The position numbers and the translations under genes were made by a program. The notes under the pieces are model-generated. The model was not told the DNA's origin and ran no database searches. It saw only the letters and a list, made by a program, of their open reading frames with translations. A stretch of DNA of 64,000 nt, taken from contig NW_026112139.1 of the NCBI RefSeq assembly GCF_024679095.1, positions 146,642 to 210,641 on the forward strand, read 5' to 3'. Source of the DNA: Eriocheir sinensis (Eukaryota > Arthropoda > Malacostraca > Decapoda > Varunidae). Position 1 is the first letter of the stretch; each line of letters opens with the position of its first letter. Shown one piece after another: positions 22,007 to 33,773 of the stretch.

Positions 22007-22671
22007 TCACTACATGTTGCAATCTAGAAAACAAATGTGACAACTGTGAGAAAACTGCTTGAGGATTCAGCAAAACAATCATGGAAAGTATTGAATCAGC
22101 TAACAATCAGTTTAACTGAATCAACTTTATGCAAAGATGCACTACTTTTGATCAGGTATTTCATGCAATACAGAAACAATATTTATATTCATAATGTTTG
22201 ATGTCTTGGTTCATGTTTCGCCAACAGTAAACTGGGGAGACCTTGTCGCTAGTTGCAACCCAGCCGCTATGCCCTCCAGTGGGACTGCTGTGATGATGAT
22301 ATTATACAGCAGTAACCTCCTCAATAGACCTCACCACGAGCTTCCGAGGCTTCCCATCATGGTCCACTCTGTACAGCTTCTGATGTGTTTATAAATGCAT
22401 AATAATTACAGTATAAGAAATGCAACTGAAGTTTCCATACAAGGCCACTCCACGACAATGACAACATATGTTAAACCACAGCTGCAACTTGCTTTGGCAC
22501 TCATCTTTGCTTCTGTGAACCCTGCACCTGTGCTAGAGAGAGCCTGTCACTCAAAGTTGTATTAAATTTAACTCCTTCAGGTGGTTGGGACACAACCTCT
22601 GACAATGAGCAGGTCTTTAGCACTAAAAAGCAATGGGTAGGGACACTGGCATAAAAGCAGAAATTTATCTC

Positions 22672-22983
22672 TTTCCTACCTTACTATAGAATGGATATCA
22701 AAATGTTAGAATCGGTGCAGAGGAGGATGACTAAGATGATTCAGGGGTTGAGAAACTTGCCATACGAGGAAAGACTCAAACAGTTAAACTTGCATTCTCT
22801 AGAAAGGCGAAGGGTGCGTGGAGAAATGATCGAGGTTTATAAATGGATGAAGGGCTTTACTAAGGGGGATATTCATAAGGTTTTGTTGGTAAGAGAAACG
22901 GGTAGGACAAGAAGTAATGGGTTTAAACTGGATAAATTCAGATTCAACAGGGACATAGGGAAAAATTGGTTTACTACTGGAAG
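22672..22983 (+). mobile_element. CR1-like LINE fragment (RT tail)
   Basis: An open frame reads MDIKMLESVQRRMTKM, LRNLPYEERLKQLNL, RVRGEMIEVYKWMKGF and DIGKNWFTT, the thumb and tail of a CR1-like RT. It stops abruptly where integrase exon sequence (22985-23103) begins, so the fragment interrupts the integrase gene. Confidence 0.8.
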
Positions 22984-23334
22984 TGGCATGCCCATCGCAA
23001 TACGTTCCGCTGCTCAGCACCCTTAAGTCCAGAGGCATGCCTTCTGGTCCTCATGTAGATGATGAGTCGCTCATACATGATATTGTCTTCAGCAAACCTC
23101 TGTCTGCAGGCCAACTAATACTAGTTTTAATTATCAATATTATGCTTCACTGCAAACAGTCAAGTAAAGTTGCATGTCAACTTGACAGACACTGAGAAAA
23201 TAATGACATGTGGTAGGGTATGTCTTTTCTGAAACTATACATAGTAATAATAACACTTTCATATATATTATATATACATACATATATACAATACTATAAT
23301 ATAATATATATAACATATATACAATATGTAGAAG

Positions 23335-23770
23335 CACGAGCAGCAGAAAACCAAACGAAGAACAGATGCTGGAACTAGTAAAGCTTGCCAGTGAACTAAA
23401 TACTAATCATATCCTTGTAACGGGTGATTTAATTTTCCAGGTAGCTATAAATTGGCTGGATATGATACTGTTCGAGGCAGTGATATGAGTACTCCATTTA
23501 AATTTCTGAAATGTCTTGGAGGCTGTTTCCTTATTCAATATGTACATATCCCTTAAAGATTTAGAGGAAGTCAGAGTTCCACCCTTGATTTGATAATCAC
23601 TTCAGAGGAAAATGCGAGCACTTAAAAAAGTGGAAAGTCTATAAGGTAAAAGTGACCATGTATTAAATTGCGACTATATTTGCTACAGTGATGATAAAAG
23701 GGACACAACTGATGAGCCTATTGATTTTCCAAACTATATTTCCGTTTGGATTTCTGCAGCTGAGTCTCAC
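23335..23770 (+). pseudogene. CR1-like endonuclease fragment
   Basis: Across frames the sequence reads LVKLASELNTNHILVTGD (endonuclease core), LGGCFLIQYVHIP, STLDLIITSEE and KSDHVLN (terminal SDH motif). It has several frameshifts and stops. It is the 5' domain of a CR1-like LINE, lying downstream of an RT-tail fragment of the same lineage, so the parts are out of order. Confidence 0.65.
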
Positions 23771-23954
23771 TTAAAGCCGTTAGACAGAGTGTTCAACCAG
23801 ATTAAATTTCTTTTGGATCTCGAGATTAATCTTTGGCATCGTCGCTTGGTCATTGTCTTATTTTTATTCAAAATTATGTCTAATATCGACCACCCATTAC
23901 ATCGTCGCTTGGCTGCTCTCTCACAACCATCGCGTGCTACACGACACTCCTTGG

Positions 23955-24533
23955 GCTAATTTTTTTTACAGCTCAAGGACACACCAAAAAAGAAAACAAT
24001 AATAAAAAAGACCGCTACTCGCTGCTCCCAAAAAATAATCAAAAGAGGTGGCCGAAAGAAAGGTCAATTTCGGGAGGAGAGGTGTCCTGATACCCTCCTC
24101 TTGAAATAGTTCAAGTCGTAGGCAGGAGGAAATACAGATGAAGGAAGATTGTTCCAGAGTTTACCAGCGTGAGGGATGAAAGAGTGAAGATGCTGGTTAA
24201 CTCTTGCATAAGGGGTTTGGACAGGAAAGGGATGAGCATGAGTAGAAAGTCATGTACAGCGGGGCCGCGGGAGGGGGGAAGGCATGCAGTTAGCAATTTC
24301 ATAAGAGCAGTCAGCGTGGAAATATCGATAGAAGATAGAAAGAGAGGCAACATCGCAGCGGAATTTAAGAGGTAGAAGACTATCAGTAGGAGGAGGAGAG
24401 CTCCACTCTGTCCAGAAGAGCTGTGTGAGTGGAGCCTCCCCACACGTGAGATGCATATTCCATATGAGGGCGGACAAGGCCCCCGTATATGGATAGCAAC
24501 TGCGCGGGGGAGAAGAACTGCGGAGACGATACA
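23955..24533 (-). mobile_element. Jockey-like LINE copy C (3' end)
   Basis: 3' UTR and last coding part (CMPSPLPRPRCT-type tail) of the family. The poly-A tail is on the minus strand at about 23960. Compared with copy B it lacks the segment between GGAGGAGAGCT and CCACTCTGTCC, a deletion of roughly 30 bp. It is 5' truncated at 24533, just before the XPG-like gene. Confidence 0.85.
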
Positions 24534-24602
24534 GGTATACATGTGTCTCATTCTTTCCAGGTAATGATCCTGTAAGATAAGAATAAAGTCAACCAATAAA
24601 TC

Positions 24603-27600
24603 ATGGAAGAAATTGGACCTCCAAAGAAAAAAAAAATCTACAAAATGTGTCATATGCAACAAACTACTTTCTGAGAAAAAGGCCATCAAGGATCCTACAC
24701 AACACAGCATCCGTGCACTCTTAGATGCTGCACAACTCCGACAAGATGACGTTTATGAAAAGCTTTCACATAATCACGACAACGTCCTGAATGGTACCAT
24801 CAGAATAGCATATCACAAAAGTTGCAGATCATCATATACAGCAAATCATAATGTGCAACTTGCTGCTAGGAAACGAAAACCAGAGGCTTCACCATCAACA
24901 AGCCGAGATCCAGATCCAGATACACACAACAAAAGATATCTGCGGGGTGACACATCAGACTTTAACATCAGAATCCAGTGTTTTATTTGTGGTAATTCCT
25001 ACAAACGCAATGAAAAGTTAACTCAAATGTCAACAGGTACTGGGAACTCAACACGAGAACATGTGTTAAAACCAGTTAGGCAGAAAGGGGCGTTGAAAAA
25101 ATAGAACTCAGGATGTTGTCATGTCAAAATTTATTTGCTTATGATGCGAAATATCATCGATCATGTTATGCTGGATATATTAGTAAGCGCAACATTCAAG
25201 TAGTAGAGTCAAAGTTAAAAAGTGAACCATTGAATGACCCAGTTCAAAAGGGGTTCACGATATTCTGTAAAGAGGTTGAGCATACTTTGTGTTTTGGCAA
25301 GAAAGAGGTATTGCATCTAACTGAAATGAATGCAAGATTTATAGAGATTTTTCGCAGTGTTGTCTCACCTGGACCAGATTCATACAGATCATGGAAACTC
25401 AAAGAAAAACTGAAGGGATACTTTAGAGACAGGTTAATTTTCATCTCTCAGTCTGGCAAGTCTGACCTAGTTTGTTCGAAGGAATTATCATTAGGTGATG
25501 TATTGACAAAAGTTGATGAGATAAACCTCAAGAACACAGATGATAGTACTGAATTTGCATTCTCTTCAAACAATGAATGTGATGAAAGCGATTCAGTGAT
25601 ATTACACAGAGCTGCAGATATTGTACGTAGGATCATTGCCAATGTGTCATTCATTTCAGACTTCTATCCGTCCAGTGGTGATTTAGTCATGGAGAAATGT
25701 GTGAATTTGTCCCTACAGCTTTACTTGAATTCATTTCTTGGTGTACCTCAGACAAAGCCTTCGCCAATGCTACATGCAATACTGATGGATATGCTAGTGA
25801 TACTCTTGTAAAAACAATAGCAATATGTCACAACATCATTGGACTTAGCCATAACATTGCGACACCTATCAGTTTTGGTTTAGGTATTCATCTACATCAC
25901 AAATTTGGAAGTTGGCAACTCATTGAAACCCTGCATGGTCTGGGCCATTCTATTCCATATGATGAGGTTAGACGGTTTATGACATCGGTGGCAGAGGAAG
26001 ATGAGCATAAAGATGGCACATACATTCCACGAGGAATTGTTAAGTACAAGCAAGGTGACTGGACTTCCATCATAGATGCTGCACTCGACAATTTTGACCA
26101 GCATGAAGAAACACTTGATGGCTTATCGACCACCCACTTTATGGCAGCTGTGTTATATCAAATAACCGAGTCCAGTGGCGTCATAAATGGCATTCCAAGG
26201 TCACAGAAAAAGACATTACATGCCTCGCAGTATATGGAGAAATCACTTTCAATTTTTAACAAACCCCATATAAGGCCTGAACCAAAGCGTGTTGCAGAAG
26301 AATCCATCTTCAGTACACATAACGCGAACTTGCACTGGCAGGATTGGAAATTGTGTAGAAATACTAATGACATGACCTTCCTACCAGCATGGTCAGGATT
26401 CAATGCAATGGTATCACAGACAGATATTCCTGTTCCCAATGTGAGATACTTACCTTTCATTAGTGCTCCACCTTCAAATTTCTCAACTGTGTACACTGCC
26501 ATATTAAGACTGATTTCTGTTGCAAAATCCCAAGGCCAGCCACATATTTTAGTGACTGCTGACCTTGCCATTTACAGTAAGGCACAGCAGATAATTTGAT
26601 CAAAACCTGAACTGCAAAACAGTGTAACCATGAGACTCGGTGGCATGCATCTTATAATGACTTTCATTGGTAGCATTGGAAAGCTATATGGAAATGGTGG
26701 CTTACTAGATATCTTAACATCTTCCAATGTGTATGCTACCGGGACAGCCCGAATGTTGTTGCAAGGTAAGCACTTTGCAAAAGGAATAAGAGGAGTGAAA
26801 GTTGCAATGAAGCACTGACACACCTATATTAGTCTGCAGCTGAATCCTATGCCAACGAAAATGGTCTTCCTTGGATTGATGATGAACTCCATATCCTTGC
26901 CCAAAAACTCCAAAACAGTATGCACAGGAACAACCAAGCTAGTTATTTTGTAGTATTTAATGTACTGAAACACAAGATATCTGACGTGATCCAGACTCTC
27001 AGGCACTTTCACACATTTCAAAAAGAACGGTCTCAAACCTTCAAGGACTGGGCCAGCTTTCTAGAGGCAGGAGATTTGCTACTTAGATTAATCAGGGCAG
27101 ACAAAGAAGCTGATCTCAACCTTCATCTGCAGACAGTTATGGAGATGATTCCTTTCTTCCATATGGCTGGACGAGTAAACTATGCCAGGTACACACCAGT
27201 TTATGTTTCAGAGATGAGACAACTTGAGACAAAGCAACTTGAGATGTACACGTTTCTAGTGGAAGGAGGTTTTGTTGTGCGCCGGACAAAAAGGAGAAAG
27301 TTTAACTGTGTCCCAACTGATCAAGCTCTAGAGCAAACTATCAACCGAGAGGCAAAGGATACCGGGGGTGTAATAGGATTCACTCTGCGGAAATCCGCGC
27401 TTCTGCGATGGATGTTAACTCGACACGTGTCTGGAGAGTACTCAGAGGTTTTTCAGCAGCTCTTTGAAAACACCTCAGAAGGTAATATACATGAGGAGCT
27501 TGGCCCATCAAGAATTTCAAGAGACAAGTCAGATGTGGCATCCATAAAGGATTACATCATGAAGCACTGCCAAAACCCCTTTGACGTAGACAACATCCCT

Positions 27601-29344
27601 AAAGAGTTGATCAACATCACTACTGGCCAGATTGCCACCAAGGCTGTAGAGAAATGTCTGACATTAATTCCAGAAAGAGGATAGACTATCGCTCAAAACT
27701 TCATCACTGAGAGGCCAATGGAAGAAGAAACAAAAAGCTTTTAGGATTTCATTCTTAAGGGTACAATGGCAACTTTTGAAAGCATGAAAAAGGCAATGTC
27801 TTTTGACACAACTAGGAAAATGATACTTGGTCCAGAGGTATTGTTCCGTCGCTTGCTATCAGTTGCAAAGTATCAATACATTGATATGATGAAGGTTTTG
27901 TCCTTTGAATTAACTCCAGTTCCACCTGCACTTTTCCAAGGTGATGGAGCCATGAGAAAGGCCACAAAGTCTGATCTAGCACACAAATTGGAGGAAACTG
28001 TTATACAAGAAGCTGAATTGAAAACCAAATGCCACACTCCATCAGCATACATCATTGACGGCATGAGTTTTATCCAAGGTCTTAATGAATCACAGTTCAA
28101 AACTTTTGATGACTTAGAAGTTATTTTCAAAAAGTTGATCACCCTATTCATGAATCCTGACCTTGATATTAAGACCCTTGTGTTAGTGTATGACCGCTAT
28201 GACTTAGGTTCAGGTATCAAAGGCAAAGAACGGCAGCGGCGTGGTGACGTGCCCACTACCATTGGTGCTCCTTCTCATATCATTGTGGGAAATAGACAGG
28301 TTCCTAATTATAGAGAGTTTCTCAAGTCAGGAATGAACAAAATGACTCTCATTCATTTTCTGAGCAAGTACATAGAGGCCAGAGTCTCAGAGGGACTTCC
28401 AGAGAAAAAGACACTTGTAATTGCTGGAGGTTATCCTAATGGAGAAGTTGTGAGAGAAATAACCCGCCAAGGAGGCAAATATCTGGAAAAAACTATTCTC
28501 AACCCATGAAGAGGCAGATACAAAGATGCTGCTGCAGGCAATATATATGTCATCATTTCCACGCACTATTATTTGAAGTGATGATACAGATGTCTTAGTT
28601 CTCCTGTTGTACTACCAAAGTAGAGGGAAATTAAGCAAAGATGTATATATGCACTCTGGTCACTCAGGAAAGTTTGTCACGCGGGAGAGATTTATACCTG
28701 TGCCTAAAATTACTGAAACACTTGGGAGAGAGTTGTGCTCAATGCTACCAGCCGCACATGCACTAACAGGTTGTGACACAACCAGTGGTCTCTTCAAACT
28801 CGGAAAACGTACTGTTTCTGCTATGCTTAAAAAAAAACACCAAGATACTCTAATACGACTAGCGGAGTTTCACTGTGCAGATAAGGAGGCTTGGCTGGAA
28901 GCAGCTAGAAAGTTCCTCCTTTTGATGTATGGAAATGGTATTCAAGGCAAGTTATGTAATACCCTTGATGAACTGCGCTTTCAAATGGTAACCTCAACTG
29001 ACAAACCAGTGTCCTCTCTCCCACCTACTGATGATGCCTTCAGTTACAAGTTACAGACCATAATTTGGTGCAGTAGCCATATCGCAAAGCCAAAGACAAT
29101 AGATCCTACTAATTATCGTTGGATGAAATGTAATAAAGACCTGCAATATGTAACAAATTTGAAGGAGTCCCCAAAGGAAATACGTGACTAGACCCACCTC
29201 TTCTGTATGGATGAAAAATGCACTGATGGAAGAACATGTCCATGCATCTTAGCAGGCCTAAAATGTATTGAGATATGCAACTGTAATAGTTGTTCAAATA
29301 TTGCCATTGTAATTCAAGTTGATGAGGATGAGGATGACGAGTAA
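24603..29344 (+). pseudogene. Uncharacterised multidomain gene with FEN1/XPG-like nuclease motifs
   Basis: A single-exon gene of about 1,570 codons broken by small lesions. Domains in order: a lysine-rich start (MEEIGPPKKKK) and CVIC with YHKSC (24603-24850); a second cysteine pair CFIC (near 24980) with YDAKYHRSCYAGYISKRN (25140-25190); a middle region with HILVTADLAIYSKAQQII, LGGMHLIMTFIGSIGKLYG, GRVNYARYTPVYVSEM and INREAKDTGGVIGFTLRKSALLRW; then nuclease-like motifs IIDGMSFIQGL, LVYDRYD with KGKERQRRG, HEEADTKM, SDDTDVLVLLLYY and AAHALTGCDTTSG; and finally a cysteine-rich tail (CTDGRTCPC, KCIEICNCNSC) with an acidic end. The last motifs match the EAEA, SxDxD and GCD signatures of FEN1/XPG. 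Lesions: frameshifts near 24630 (A10), 25079, 25705, 26815 and 28490; stops at 26597, 27682, 27742, 28573 and 29189. I recall multi-copy relatives in cnidarians, fish and arthropods but no assigned function. Confidence 0.75.
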
Positions 29345-30130
29345 GATTAGTTACTCATTATGTTTACGCTTTTTAAACAGCTGATTTACAGTGTCTGAAA
29401 GGAATAATATGTTGTACTCATTATGTTGCATGGTGATACCAATTACTGTATTTTGTTTGTACTTTGTTGATCTCAAATGTCTCTTATACCATTGGTAGTA
29501 TCTTCTAATTATTGCCTGTATTATCTATAGTAAGAGAATCGCATTCAAAAGATGCTACATCCAAATTATTAATTCTACAACGAAATTACATCCGAAAGAT
29601 ATTTCTTGCAAAATGACATTAATGCCATACTAAGTTGTGCTAGTTTATTCATTTTGGTCTCATTAGAAAGCGCATTAAATGCTATAAAACATTGAATAAG
29701 GTAAAAATGTTCATATCTTTGACCGTTTATCGCGACCGTAAATGAAATTGTTTTTTCAATGTTTTTCACTATGTTTGTAAGAAAAGTCTCTCTTGTTTAC
29801 CTTTCTGTGCTTCCTACAATAAAATGGTGGTCATATTATGATTCATCATATCCTAAAGCATATAAAACTATGCCCCATTTATGTTTAAATATTTTGAAGT
29901 GTAAGAATATGATAAAGAAAACGTATGCACTGTGCAACAAATTCTAGGGAAGTTTACGGTTAAAAGTGTTGAAAAGAAAACGTTGTGCAGGGATTTTCGA
30001 AAGTACAACTCCATTTCTGGAAAGCAGACGACTAAAGCTTCAACTTAATACCACATTCAGCTTGTTGTACCTCTGGTATGGGTAGCTTCATTTTTAGAGC
30101 ACTTTTCAGCTGTCCGCTGCAGCACTAGAG
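29345..30130. other. 3' flank of the XPG-like gene
   Basis: AT-rich, no coding potential recognised. It may include the 3' UTR of the upstream gene, but no poly-A signal or element terminus could be fixed. Confidence 0.4.
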
Positions 30131-30150
30131 AGAGAGAGAGGCAAAAATAA

Positions 30151-30155
30151 ATGAA

Positions 30156-30208
<53 letters not shown>

Positions 30209-30213
30209 TAGTG

Positions 30214-30250
<37 letters not shown>

Positions 30251-30275
30251 ATAATAATAATAATAATTACAATAA

Positions 30276-30323
<48 letters not shown>

Positions 30324-30326
30324 CTA

Positions 30327-30361
<35 letters not shown>

Positions 30362-30364
30362 ATA

Positions 30365-30448
<84 letters not shown>
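30151..30448 (+). repeat. Compound microsatellite (TAA, CTA, TC, TCTA, TA)
   Basis: Five arrays in succession: (TAA)n, (CTA)n, (TC)n, (TCTA)n and (TA)n, about 300 bp in all. Confidence 0.97.
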
Positions 30449-30450
<2 letters not shown>

Positions 30451-30499
30451 CGTGGCAGATGGAAACGCCCGTAAGTACGATCACGTCACTCCTGTATTC

Positions 30500-30790
30500 A
30501 GAAGAAAATAATCCACATCAACACAGCAGTGACATTGTACAAACAGCTCAATAACTACTACCCACAAAACATTATCGATCTCCCTACAGTGAACAGCTTA
30601 ACAGGCAGCTTGACTTGGCAACAAAATAATCTATTTGTACCCAGAGTGACCACCCAATCAGGAAGTCGCTCTCTCTCTCTGTGCGAGGTCCTTCCTTATG
30701 GAACCTCCTTCCTAAAAATATAAAAGATTCAAACACTCTACACTCTTTCAAGACGAGCCTTAGGCAATTCCTCCTTTCAAATCACTAGCA
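30500..30790 (+). pseudogene. Non-LTR RT C-terminal remnant, clade unclear
   Basis: Across two frames the sequence reads VPRVTTQSGSRSLS, then GPSLWNLLPKNIKDSN and LHSFKTSLRQFLLS. This is the conserved C-terminal region of many LINE reverse transcriptases (a WN-LP motif followed by FK-L). It differs from both the CR1-like and Jockey-like families in this window. Confidence 0.55.
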
Positions 30791-31116
30791 GTGTGAGAGT
30801 GTGACCAAACGACAAACTTATGTATGTGTAACAAAATATGAACACTATTGATGTAACCGTGCAGTAACATTTATGCAATACCTGTAACGGACAACCAACT
30901 ACCTGCAAATACTATATTACTGTTTAAATTACATACGTGTTTCTATATGTTGCCATGTAATGTATATTTTCATCACTATATATACCTATTCAAGGACAGT
31001 ATGTGTTTATTTATGTTAAGTATGTAGTTTTATGTTTCATCATAGGACATAACTATGCCTATCCAAGGAATATAATGTAATATCTATTAATGTAAATAAT
31101 AACCACTTTCATAGTG

Positions 31117-31117
<1 letters not shown>

Positions 31118-31190
<73 letters not shown>
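31118..31190 (+). repeat. (TA)n microsatellite
   Basis: TA array of about 70 bp. Confidence 0.97.
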
Positions 31191-31191
<1 letters not shown>

Positions 31192-31214
31192 TTTAATTAT
31201 ACCTTAATTTAATT

Positions 31215-31218
<4 letters not shown>

Positions 31219-31283
<65 letters not shown>
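31219..31283 (+). repeat. (TC)n microsatellite
   Basis: TC array of about 65 bp. From here to 31735 no gene is supported; a CCCAC-rich tract lies at 31405-31470. Confidence 0.97.
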
Positions 31284-31286
<3 letters not shown>

Positions 31287-32093
31287 CCCCTTTACGGCCT
31301 TTGACTATATATGATGTGGTGGAATCGCCTGAGCATACTGAAAAAGGGCAATATAAAATAAGGATGAGGAGGAGGAGGTGGATAACACACGCAGACACTC
31401 GCACAACCACAAACACCCACCCACCCACCCACTCAACCACACCCACACCCACCCACCCACCGACCCAACCATTGTATTGATGAATAAACAATAAAAATAA
31501 TGTTAGTCGCTTATCCATGGAAAACAGTTCAAACATTTTATTAAAAGCAATGTTGGAAATATAAAGGAACTCGTTTATTGATAAATGAACAGTTAAAATA
31601 ACATATTTCCACTCATCTTTCATGAAAACATAGTTAAAACAACTCTTCAGTTATTGAAAGGACATTGTATGGCGATTGCATTACAGAACTCTGATAACCT
31701 GTTAACCGTATTTCGTTCCATCAACAAGAAAAAAAAATCAAGTTCGGGAGGAGAGGTGTCCTGCTACTCCTCTTGAAAAAGTTAATGTCGAAGGCAGGGG
31801 AAAATACAGATGAAGGAAGATCGTTCCAGAGTTTACCAGCGTGAGGGATGAATGACTGAAGATGCTGTTTAACTCTTGCATAAGGGGTTTGGAGAGTATA
31901 GGGATGAGCTTGATCAGAAAGTCATGTAGGGCGTGGCCGCAGGAGGGGGGAGGCATGCAGTTAGCACGTTCAGAAGAGCAGTCAGCGTGGAAATATCGAT
32001 ATAAAATAGATAGAGAGGCAATATCGCGACGGAATTTAAGATGTAAAAGACTATCAGTACGAGGAGGAGAGCTGATGAGACGAAGAGCCTTAG

Positions 32094-32310
32094 GGTCGTA
32101 TTATGAGACATTTCGCCGCCCAAGTACACATATTTGACAAGGCTTTCGTAGGAGTTGTGGGCATTTCCAGGGATAGTTTTATGACCCTGGTGGTAGTCTG
32201 ACCCTTCTTCTGTACCGTGAACCTAAAGAAACACTCATTAGAACCCGATTGGTTCCCTCTTTGACCTATAGAAATAGCTGATGTGATATGGCAAAGTGTT
32301 TTGTAATACC
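32094..32310 (+). mobile_element. 217-bp MITE with 8-bp target duplication
   Basis: It is flanked by perfect AGCCTTAG direct repeats (32086-32093 and 32311-32318). The ends are imperfect inverted repeats: GGTCGTATTATGAGACA on the left and, in reverse complement, GGTATTACAAAACACTTTGCC on the right. An 8-bp duplication fits hAT-, P- or Merlin-type families, but the termini do not clearly identify one. Other Jockey-like copies are uninterrupted here. Confidence 0.88.
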
Positions 32311-33773
32311 AGCCTTAGACTCCACTCTATCCAGAAGAGCTGTGTGAGTCGAGCCCCACCATACGTGAGATGCATATTCCATACGAGGGCGGACAAGGCC
32401 CCTGTATATGGATAGCAACTGTGGGGGGGAGAAGAACTGGCGGAGACGATACAGAACGCCCAACCAGAGAGGAGATGTGAAGTTTCCAGTTAAGATTTTG
32501 AGTTAAGGATAGACCGAGGATATTTAATGTTGAAGAAGGTGACAGCTGAGTCTTGTCGAAGATAAGTATTTGGAACATTGTGTCGAGTTGATAGGTGGAG
32601 AAATTGAGTTTTTGAGGCATTGAAGGACACAAGGTTCCTTCTACCCCAATCGGAAATGATAGCAAGGTCTGAGGTTAAGCATTCTGCAGCCTCCAGTCTG
32701 GAGTTATGTACTACCTTTTGGGATGGTCTTCTATTGAAAGAAGTTGAATAATGCAGAGTGGAGTCGTCAGCGTATGAGTGGACAGGACAGTTTGTTATGG
32801 AGAGATCATTGATGAATAACAGGAAGAGAGTGGGTGATATGACAGAGCCCTGTGGAACACCACCGTTGATAGGTTTAGGGGAAGAACAGTGACCATCTAC
32901 CACCGCAGAGGTAGAACGGCCGGACAGGAAACTGGAGATAAATGAACAGAGAGAGGGATAGAATCCGAAAGAGGGCAGTTTAGAAAGCAAAGACTTGTGC
33001 CAGACATTATCGAAGGCTTTCGATATATCTAGGCAAACAGAGAAAGTTTCACCGAAACGGCCTAGAGAGGATGACCAGGAGTCGTTAAGAGAGCAAGAAG
33101 ATCGCCAGTAGAACGCCCCATGCAGAAACCATTATGGCGATCAGATAGAAGGTTAGAAGTGGAAAGGTGCTTTTGAATCTTCCGGTTAAGGATTGATTCA
33201 AAAGCTTTAGATAGACAGGAAAGTAAAGCTATAGGGCGGTAGTTTGAGGGATTGGAACGGTCACCCTTCTTAGGCACAGGCTGTACAAAGGCATACTTCC
33301 AGCAAGAAGGAAAGGTAGATGTGGATAGGCAGAGACGAAAGAGTTTGACCAGGTAGCACTGAGGCACAGTTTTTAAGGACAATAGGAGGCACTCCATCAG
33401 GTCCATAAGCCTTCTAAGAGTTGAGGCCAGGGCGGGCATAGAATATGCCCAGAATCGTCCAGGGTGGTGTTCTTACAGACAGTTTGAGAGAAGAGTTCAA
33501 CCTTAGAGGTAGATGAGACGGCGATGCTGCCGTCAGGGTTAAGGAGAGGAGGGAAAGAAGAAGAAGTGAAATTGGAGGAGATATTTTTGGCTAGATGCAA
33601 TAAGTCACCGGAAGAATTAGAGAAAGCAAGGTTTTGGCATTTTCTATTAATGAAGGAATTTTTGGTAAATCGAAGAATATATTTGGCACGATTCCGGGCA
33701 GAAATATAAAGATCATGGTTAGCAGGAGTGAGAAGGCTCTGGTACCTTTTGTGAGCTGCCTTTCTATCTTTAA

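Larger units (their letters stand above)
15231..23103 (-). pseudogene. Multi-exon integrase gene (Ginger/GIN1-like), decayed
   Basis: A retroviral-type integrase spread over about ten exons. Proposed exons (minus order): 22985-23103, 22191-22379, 22007-22023 plus 18885-18979 (split by an LTR element), 17691-17806, 16904-16957, 16390-16648, 16207-16266, 15992-16074, 15416-15608, 15231-15375. Protein landmarks: HASGLKGAEQRNVLRW; the HHCC zinc domain with GGHSG and, across the LTR insertion, CSECQ; LELIEVDLVG joined by a GT-AG intron to PMAVSDEGYRYICTFVDFYTK (first catalytic Asp); WGKPARILTDQGREFC (second Asp); TNGLAQRTNKTLETRL (Glu region expected); FRLMFAREHRPLHQ; KMEQKWTGPYK; VRNGKKLKSRTPY. 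Lesions: an in-frame TAA in the second exon, frameshifts in three or more exons, phase mismatches, and two donors reading GA. It could be a domesticated gypsy integrase or a Ginger DNA transposon; no terminal repeats were found. Confidence 0.8.
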
